Shown here piece after piece: positions 1 to 7,137 of a DNA stretch of 7,137 nt (the first letter of the stretch is position 1; each line of letters starts with the position of its first letter). Made by a program: the position numbers and the translations under genes. The notes beneath the pieces were generated by a model that had not been told where the DNA came from, ran no database searches, and worked only from the letters and a program-made list of their open reading frames with translations. The DNA lies in contig JANXTD010000831.1 in NCBI GenBank assembly GCA_025352585.1, positions 1-7,137 on the forward strand. Direction: 5' to 3'. This DNA is from Fimbriiglobus sp. GTDB lineage: Bacteria; Planctomycetota; Planctomycetia; Gemmatales; Gemmataceae.

Positions 1-501
1 ATGAACGGCAGCGAGGGGAACGGGCTTGCGATTCCCGAGATCGGCATCACCCAGGCTCGCCACAACTTGTCGCACCACAATGGCGACAAGGTCGTCCTCG
101 ACCGCCTCGCCAAGAGTGACGCCTTCCTCATGCGGATGTTCGCCGGATTCCTCGACCGGCTCGGGGAGGTGCAGGAGGGGGGCGAGCCGTTGCTCGACCG
201 GACGATGATCCTCTTCGGCAGCGGCATGAGCTACGGCCACAGCCACGCCAACAGCAACCTGCCGATCCTGCTCGCGGGCGGCCGCGGCCTCGGCCTGCGG
301 CACGGCCGGCACGTCGATTACAACTTCCCCCAGGGCAACGCCTACACCCTCAGCTACGACGAGTGGCGCTCGCTGTGCGGCCACCCGCGCGACGGCAAGG
401 CCCGGCTCTCGAACGTGATGCTCACTATGATGCAGGCGATGGGCGTGCGCGCCGAGAAGTTCGCCGACAGCCTCGGCCCCGTGTCGGAGGTGCTCTCGTG
501 A
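1..501 (+). CDS. DUF1552 domain protein, C-terminal part (5' end outside window)
   Basis: Only the last 166 residues are present. They match the C-terminal half of the DUF1552 family, exported planctomycete/myxobacterial proteins of roughly 430-460 residues, usually with a Tat-type signal, whose genes commonly sit beside DUF1592-type cytochromes. Recognisable are EIGITQARHNLSHHNGD (residues 14-30), the strand-turn block TMILFGSGMSYGHSHAN (68-84) followed by LPILLAGG, and the closing MGVRAEKFADS (147-157). The His-rich SHH and GHSH clusters recall the alkaline-phosphatase/DUF1501-like fold, but no catalytic role is established for the family and I assign none. The ATG at base 1 is almost certainly an internal Met, because more than half of the usual protein is missing and family members have sequence before this point. 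Between HGRHVDYN and MGV there is a somewhat long segment (about residues 107-145) containing one Cys. The stop codon overlaps the GTG start of the next gene, which points to an operon. Family assignment is by recalled motif pattern, not by search. Confidence 0.85.
   Translation: MNGSEGNGLAIPEIGITQARHNLSHHNGDKVVLDRLAKSDAFLMRMFAGFLDRLGEVQEGGEPLLDRTMILFGSGMSYGHSHANSNLPILLAGGRGLGLRHGRHVDYNFPQGNAYTLSYDEWRSLCGHPRDGKARLSNVMLTMMQAMGVRAEKFADSLGPVSEVLS
486..491 (+). promoter_or_regulatory. Shine-Dalgarno site for the unassigned middle gene
   Basis: GGAGGT lies six bases before the GTG at 498-500, inside the last codons of the DUF1552 gene. It decides the start: the open frame continues upstream into the DUF1552 gene (a possible GTG at 363), but only the GTG at 498 has this near-perfect ribosome site and gives a hydrophobic N-terminus. 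Confidence 0.75.
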
Positions 502-1910
502 GCGCCGCCGTCGCCGCGGCCACGCTGCTGCTGGCGGCGCTCGCGCCGCAGCGCGTGGACGGGGTGCTGGTGGCCGCCGACTTCGTCCACCGCGCCGGGC
601 AGTTCCGCACGCCCGCCGGCGCGGCGCGGGACTTCGCGCTGCCGCCCGAGGGGGTCGTCACCTACCGCGGGGCCGACGCCGACCTGCGCGACGTGCCGCT
701 GGGCACCGCCTGCGAGTTCACCCTGACCCCCGACGCCGACGGCGACTTCACCCGCCTGGCCCGACTGCGTGACCGCCTCCCCGCCGACGCGGCCGCGACG
801 GATCGGCAACGGCGGTCGCACGCGGCGTTCCTCAAGGCCCGCGGGCTGCCGGCGCGCGTCGAGCGGACCGAGGGCCGCACCCTCACCGTGGCGCTCCTCG
901 GCGGCGACCCGGCGGAGTTCGCCCGGCAGTGGCTGCCCGAGTTCGCCACCGGGCGGGGCGTGCGCGTGGCCGTCGCCAACGGCGAGCTGCGTACCTGGAA
1001 CCCGCCCGTCGATCAGGAGTCCGGCAAGGTCGTCGAGGCGCGGCTGGTCGCGCCCGAGGGCACCGGCGACTCCGGGGCGCGGCTGACGGTCACCGTGGGG
1101 ACGATGCTCGAAGGCTTCCGCCGCGGCCGGGTGGTGCGGGTGTTCGCCGGCGAGTGGCCGTCGCTCGACCAGCCGTTCGGCGAGCAACTGTTCCACTACG
1201 GCAACCGGGCACTGCCGGCCGAACTCGCGGAGTGTCCAGCGCAAGAGTACCCCGGCCAGTTCCCCGTCCGCACCGACCGCGGCAACCGCCACCTGCCCTG
1301 GCACCGCGTCCGACCGAGCGTCGCCCCGCCGCCGCACTCCGAGCACGCGGTCTGGGGCGAACTCGTCGGCCCCGGCCGGTTCCTCGCCGACCGCACCGGC
1401 GCGGCGGTCGAGTTCACGCTACTGCCCGAGGCGTCGGTGCGCCACCTGGGTGCCGCGTCGGGGCTGGCGGCGATCCCGGCCGGGACGCGCTGCCGCCTCG
1501 GCCTGCACCCGGACGCGGCCGGGGCGTTCACGCTGGCGAGTTCCGTCACCGACGAGGTCAGCGAACTCGTCGCCAACGGTGTTGTGTGGCGGGTCACGGC
1601 CCTGGCCGTTGGGGCCGGGTCGCTGACCGCCGCGCGCCAGCCGCCGGCGGTCCAGAACGACCAGGGCGACCCGGAGCAGCCGCCCGACACCGGCCGCGCC
1701 GAACTGCGCCTGGACGCCAACACGCGCGTCTGGAAGGCGGGCCGGTGGGGCACGGCCGCCGACCTGGCCGTCGGCGACCGGCTGCTCGTCAACCGCGGCG
1801 GCGAACGGCCCGGCCACCCGTCGGCCTGCACGCAGGTCTGGGCCAACGCCGACCCGCTGAAACTCGCCCCGGCCCCGATCGACCCGCCCGTGAAAGGGGA
1901 GCGCCGGTGA
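498..1910 (+). CDS. Exported protein of unknown function with a duplicated domain, between DUF1552 and PSCyt genes
   Basis: A 470-residue protein that I cannot place in a named Pfam family. It opens with a hydrophobic stretch (about residues 3-16, AAVAAATLLLAALA) that fits a signal peptide, although the n-region lacks a positive charge, so export is inferred. Residues 36-85 and 295-345 are homologous to each other: 22 of about 50 aligned positions are identical, including F36/F295, PE 50-51/310-311, GA 58-59/318-319, P67/P327, GT 69-70/329-330, C72/C332 and the PDA.G.FT ending. The protein is therefore probably two copies of one module. Each copy is followed by a mostly beta-looking segment. 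The linker holds the motif TWNPPVD (residues 171-177) and HLPWHRVRP near 265-273; the second half ends with TRVWKAGRW, DLAVGDRLLV and CTQVWA. No metal site, haem motif or hydrolase signature is visible. The gene overlaps both neighbours by four bases (GTGA), so it is very likely co-translated with them and shares their extracytoplasmic role. I have an unverified impression of similar proteins in other planctomycetes. The coding call is firm; the function is unknown. Confidence 0.85.
   Translation: MSAAVAAATLLLAALAPQRVDGVLVAADFVHRAGQFRTPAGAARDFALPPEGVVTYRGADADLRDVPLGTACEFTLTPDADGDFTRLARLRDRLPADAAATDRQRRSHAAFLKARGLPARVERTEGRTLTVALLGGDPAEFARQWLPEFATGRGVRVAVANGELRTWNPPVDQESGKVVEARLVAPEGTGDSGARLTVTVGTMLEGFRRGRVVRVFAGEWPSLDQPFGEQLFHYGNRALPAELAECPAQEYPGQFPVRTDRGNRHLPWHRVRPSVAPPPHSEHAVWGELVGPGRFLADRTGAAVEFTLLPEASVRHLGAASGLAAIPAGTRCRLGLHPDAAGAFTLASSVTDEVSELVANGVVWRVTALAVGAGSLTAARQPPAVQNDQGDPEQPPDTGRAELRLDANTRVWKAGRWGTAADLAVGDRLLVNRGGERPGHPSACTQVWANADPLKLAPAPIDPPVKGERR
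603..752 (+). repeat. Duplicated protein module, copy 1 (residues 36-85 of the middle gene)
   Basis: This stretch encodes a roughly 50-residue unit with the pattern F-x(9)-F-x-L-x-PE, then V-x(3)-GA-x(3)-L-x(3)-P-x-GT-x-C and L-x-PDA-x-G-x-FT. Aligned by hand with copy 2 it gives 22 identities and needs one single-residue gap. The similarity is at protein level; at DNA level the copies have diverged, so the duplication is old. Confidence 0.7.
1380..1532 (+). repeat. Duplicated protein module, copy 2 (residues 295-345 of the middle gene)
   Basis: Second copy of the module, 51 residues, starting FLADRTG and ending PDAAGAFT. Each copy has one Cys at the equivalent place (C72 and C332), 13 residues before the closing T. 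The region after it (VTDEVSELVANGVVWRV) is predicted to continue the domain, with weaker similarity to what follows copy 1. Confidence 0.7.
1896..1901 (+). promoter_or_regulatory. Shine-Dalgarno site for the planctomycete cytochrome gene
   Basis: GGGGAG, part of the purine run AAAGGGGAG, stands five bases before the GTG at 1907-1909 and inside the end of the preceding gene. It selects this GTG as start although the reading frame stays open for about a kilobase upstream, and it places a clear signal peptide at the N-terminus. Confidence 0.7.
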
Positions 1911-4315
1911 CACGCCTCGTTCCGATTCTGCTGCTGCTACTGGTCGCCGCCCCGCGGGTCGCGGCCGACGACGAGTACGACAAGGTGGTGAAGCCGTTCC
2001 TGGCGGCGCACTGCGTCGGCTGCCACCGCGAGGGCAAGGCGAAGGGGGACTTCCGCCTCGACGACCTGGCCGCCGACTTCGCCGCGCCCAAGTCGGCCGG
2101 CCGCTGGGAGGAGGTCCTGGGCCGCGTCACCAGCGGCGAGATGCCCCCGCCGGACCGGCCTCGGCCCAAGCCCGACGACGCGGCCGGGGTCGCGGCGTGG
2201 GTCGCCGGGCGGCTCGCCGAGGCCGAGGCGACTCAGGGCAACGCCGAGAAGGTCAGCTTCCGCCGGCTGTCGCGCGAGGAGTACGCCAACACCGTCCGCG
2301 ACCTGCTGGGCGTGACCGTCGACGCGGCCGACCCGACGGGGCTGCCCGAGGACCCGGACTGGCACGGCTTCCAGCGCGTCGGCTCGGTGCTGACGCTCTC
2401 GCCCGCCCACGTCGAGAAGTACCTGGCGGCGTCCGAGGCGGCGCTGGCCGAGGCGCTGCCGGCCGGGCCGCGGCCGCCGCGCGAGGTCGTGCGCTGGTCG
2501 GCGTTCGACCTGCGCGGCGGCAGTTGGAAGAAGTACGAGGCGGAGTACCGGGCGCGCGGCGTCGCCGACAAGGTCCGCGCCGACGTCGTGCCCAACAACG
2601 GGGCGCTCGACGACCACACCCTACGCGTCAAGGTCGCCGGCGAGTACCTCGTGCGCGTCAAACTCAGCGGCCTGCGGCCCGAGGGCGGCCGCGCCCCGCG
2701 GCTGCGGCTGTACGACAGCGGCATCAGCCGGCTGCTCTTCGAGCGCGACGTGGAGGCCCCCGAGGCCGCGCCGGCGACGCTGGAGTTCCGCGCCCACCTG
2801 CCGGCCGGCGACCACAACGTCCGCATCGTCAACGCCGTGCCGGGGCCGAACCCCGAGGCGCGGCGGTCGCGCTCCAGCGAGGTGCCGAACGCCTTCACCG
2901 GCCTCACGACCCGCGTGCCGTGGCAGCTCAAGTTCACCGACGACGACGGCAAGCCGCTCGTGCCGTTCCTGCTGCTCGACTCGGTCGAGTGGGACGGCCC
3001 GGTCCTCGAGTCGTGGCCGACGCCGGCGTCCCGCCTGGTCTTCTTCGGCGGCGACGCGGCCACGAAGGACGCGGCTTACGCCCGCGAAATCCTGACGCGC
3101 TTCGCCGGGCGGGCCTGGCGTCGGCCGGCCAAGCCCGCCGAGGTCGATCGGCTCGCCCGGCTCGTCGAGCTCTCGCAGAAGCGCGGCGACGGCTTCGAGG
3201 CGGCGGTCAAGGTCGGGCTGCTGGCGGTGCTGAATTCGAGCCACTTCCTGTACCTTGTCGAGGGCGACCCGGCCGCGCCGTCGCCGCGGCTGACCGACTG
3301 GGAGGCGGCGTCGCGGCTGTCGTACTTCCTCTGGGGCACCGCGCCCGACGCCCGGCTTACGGAGGCGGCCCGCGCCGGCACCCTTCGCGACCCCGAGGTG
3401 CGCCGGGCCGAGGCGCGGCGGATGCTCGCCGACCCGCGGGCCGCCTCCTTCGCCGACTCGTTCCCGCGGCAGTGGCTGCAACTCCGCCGCGTCGGCCTGT
3501 TCGCCCCCGACAAGACGCTCTACCCCGACTACGACGAGTACCTCGAAGCCAGCATGGTCGCCGAGACGACCGGCTTCTTCCGCGAGGTGCTGGCCCGCGA
3601 CGCCGGCCTGCGCGAGTTCCTCGACTCGGACTGGACCGTGCTCAACGAGCGGCTCGCGGCGCACTACGGCGTCAGGGGCGTGCGCGGCGAGGCGATGCGG
3701 CGGGTGGCCCTGGCACCGGGCGACCACCGCGGCGGGCTGCTGACGCACGCCTCGGTCCTGGGCCTGACCTCCGACGGCACGCGGCACCGGCCGGTCCACC
3801 GGGGGGTCTGGGTGCTCGACGCGATCGTCGGCCGGCCGCCGCCCCCGCCGCCGGCCAACGTGCCGGCGCTCGCCACCCCGGCGGCGGGGGCAGCCAAGAC
3901 GACGGTGCGCGACAAGCTGGAGGCGCACCGCGCCGACGTCAACTGCGCCGCCTGCCACCGCCGCATCGACCCGCTCGGCCTGGCCTTCGACAACTACGAC
4001 GCGGTGGGCCGCTGGCGCGACGCCGAGGCGGCGGCCGGCGGCGGGGCGGACCCGCGGCTCGACCCGTCCGGGGAGTTGGCCGACGGCCGCAAGTTCGCCG
4101 ACGCGGCGGGGTTGAAGCGGCTGCTGCTCGACGACGCGGACAAGTTCGCCGCCGCCTTCGCCGAGAAGCTGGCGACCTACGCGTTGCGCCGCCCCGTGAC
4201 CGCCGGCGACCGCGCCGCGCTGAAGCCGCTGTTGGAGCGGTCGAAGCCCGGCGGCTACCGGCTGGCGTCGCTGGTCGAGTCGTTCGTCGCCGGCGAACTG
4301 TTCCTGAGGCGCTGA
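1907..4315 (+). CDS. Exported planctomycete cytochrome, PSCyt1-DUF1587-DUF1595-DUF1592-DUF1588-DUF1585
   Basis: An 802-residue protein with the full domain set of the planctomycete PSCyt/PSD family. A signal peptide (residues 1-20, LVPILLLLLVAAPRVAA before DD) precedes a PSCyt1 cytochrome-c-like domain with haem motif CVGCH (36-40) and a downstream EMPPP that may carry the distal Met. Next come DUF1587 (about 115-180, RLSREEYANTVRDLLGV), a beta-rich middle part (about 185-370, with GEYLVRVKLSGL and LLDSVEWDGPV) that resembles the carbohydrate-binding-like insert of relatives, DUF1595 (about 391-453), DUF1592 (about 462-588, SRLSYFLWG and FADSFPRQWLQLR), DUF1588 (about 595-705) with a second haem motif CAACH (680-684) followed by RRIDPLGLAFDNYDAVGRWRD, and DUF1585 (about 735-802, ending in GELFLRR). 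Length and order are normal for the family, with no break seen. It probably acts outside the cytoplasmic membrane as a dihaem redox protein; its substrate is unknown. The start is GTG, overlapping the previous gene by four bases. Genes of this type are commonly paired with DUF1552, here separated by the unassigned gene. Confidence 0.93.
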   Translation: MTRLVPILLLLLVAAPRVAADDEYDKVVKPFLAAHCVGCHREGKAKGDFRLDDLAADFAAPKSAGRWEEVLGRVTSGEMPPPDRPRPKPDDAAGVAAWVAGRLAEAEATQGNAEKVSFRRLSREEYANTVRDLLGVTVDAADPTGLPEDPDWHGFQRVGSVLTLSPAHVEKYLAASEAALAEALPAGPRPPREVVRWSAFDLRGGSWKKYEAEYRARGVADKVRADVVPNNGALDDHTLRVKVAGEYLVRVKLSGLRPEGGRAPRLRLYDSGISRLLFERDVEAPEAAPATLEFRAHLPAGDHNVRIVNAVPGPNPEARRSRSSEVPNAFTGLTTRVPWQLKFTDDDGKPLVPFLLLDSVEWDGPVLESWPTPASRLVFFGGDAATKDAAYAREILTRFAGRAWRRPAKPAEVDRLARLVELSQKRGDGFEAAVKVGLLAVLNSSHFLYLVEGDPAAPSPRLTDWEAASRLSYFLWGTAPDARLTEAARAGTLRDPEVRRAEARRMLADPRAASFADSFPRQWLQLRRVGLFAPDKTLYPDYDEYLEASMVAETTGFFREVLARDAGLREFLDSDWTVLNERLAAHYGVRGVRGEAMRRVALAPGDHRGGLLTHASVLGLTSDGTRHRPVHRGVWVLDAIVGRPPPPPPANVPALATPAAGAAKTTVRDKLEAHRADVNCAACHRRIDPLGLAFDNYDAVGRWRDAEAAAGGGADPRLDPSGELADGRKFADAAGLKRLLLDDADKFAAAFAEKLATYALRRPVTAGDRAALKPLLERSKPGGYRLASLVESFVAGELFLRR

Positions 4316-4349
4316 GGCGGGCCGCGCCGGAACTGGCGGGCGCGTCGGT

Positions 4350-4387
4350 CGGACCGGTTCGTCGGCACGGTCGAGCGAACCGGCCCG
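4350..4387. terminator. Bidirectional hairpin between convergent genes
   Basis: Bases 4350-4361 pair with 4376-4387: eleven Watson-Crick pairs interrupted by one A-C mismatch (4353/4384), including an uninterrupted 8-bp core CCGGTTCG/CGAACCGG, around a 14-base loop. It starts 34 bases after the plus-strand stop codon and abuts the minus-strand stop codon (4388-4390). It fills much of the only non-coding gap and can serve both converging transcripts. There is no U-run on either side, so it may be a GC-rich stem that stabilises mRNA ends or assists Rho rather than a textbook intrinsic terminator. Confidence 0.55.

Positions 4388-7137
<2,750 letters not shown>

Noticed and set aside
1..3. ATG at base 1 as the true start of the DUF1552 gene
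   Set aside because: It would leave a protein less than half the usual length, beginning in the middle of a conserved block. It is most likely an internal Met at the window edge.
929..1906. Long upstream extension of the cytochrome reading frame
   Set aside because: It is an Arg/Pro/Ala-rich shadow of the middle gene on the same strand. The signal peptide and Shine-Dalgarno place the start at 1907.
3832..3867. Proline run GRPPPPPPANVP in the cytochrome
   Set aside because: It looks like a repeat expansion but, as I recall, it is a normal conserved feature of DUF1588 in this family.
2621..3958. 445-codon minus-strand open frame antisense to the cytochrome
   Set aside because: No recognisable domain, composition typical of a reverse shadow, and no sign of a ribosome site or operon context. 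The same reasoning removes the antisense frame at 354-1346.

Overview
The window looks like chromosomal DNA of a high-GC planctomycete, probably from the Gemmatales/Isosphaerales side of the phylum. The grounds are the very GC-rich codons and two planctomycete hallmark families side by side: a DUF1552 / planctomycete-cytochrome (DUF1587-1595-1592-1588-1585) pair, and a Ser/Thr kinase joined through one membrane helix to a long TPR sensor. The genus cannot be fixed from sequence reading alone.

Layout: positions 1-4315 carry three plus-strand genes packed as an operon. (1) The C-terminal 166 residues of a DUF1552 protein, running in from the left edge. (2) A 470-residue, probably exported protein that I cannot assign to a named family and that contains an internal domain duplication. 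(3) An 802-residue exported cytochrome of the planctomycete PSCyt/PSD type with two CxxCH haem motifs. Both junctions are 4-base GTGA overlaps, and each GTG start has a good Shine-Dalgarno sequence inside the preceding gene. No promoter for this operon is visible, so it lies left of the window.

A 72-base gap (4316-4387) holds a strong imperfect hairpin placed to end transcription from both sides. The minus-strand gene at 4388-7137 converges on it. It encodes a membrane-anchored protein kinase whose N-terminal lobe and catalytic loop lie beyond the right edge. The visible part runs from the DFG motif through the C-lobe, a transmembrane helix, a TPR array and a typical planctomycete C-terminal region.

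Working picture: the three plus-strand genes probably make secreted or periplasmic proteins that act together, perhaps in oxidation or breakdown of a macromolecular substrate; the DUF families have no firmly assigned reaction. The kinase is an independent, convergently transcribed signalling gene, and nothing here links it to the operon. No tRNA, rRNA, CRISPR array, insertion sequence or origin was seen. The item most worth a second look is the unassigned middle gene between two well-known partner families.
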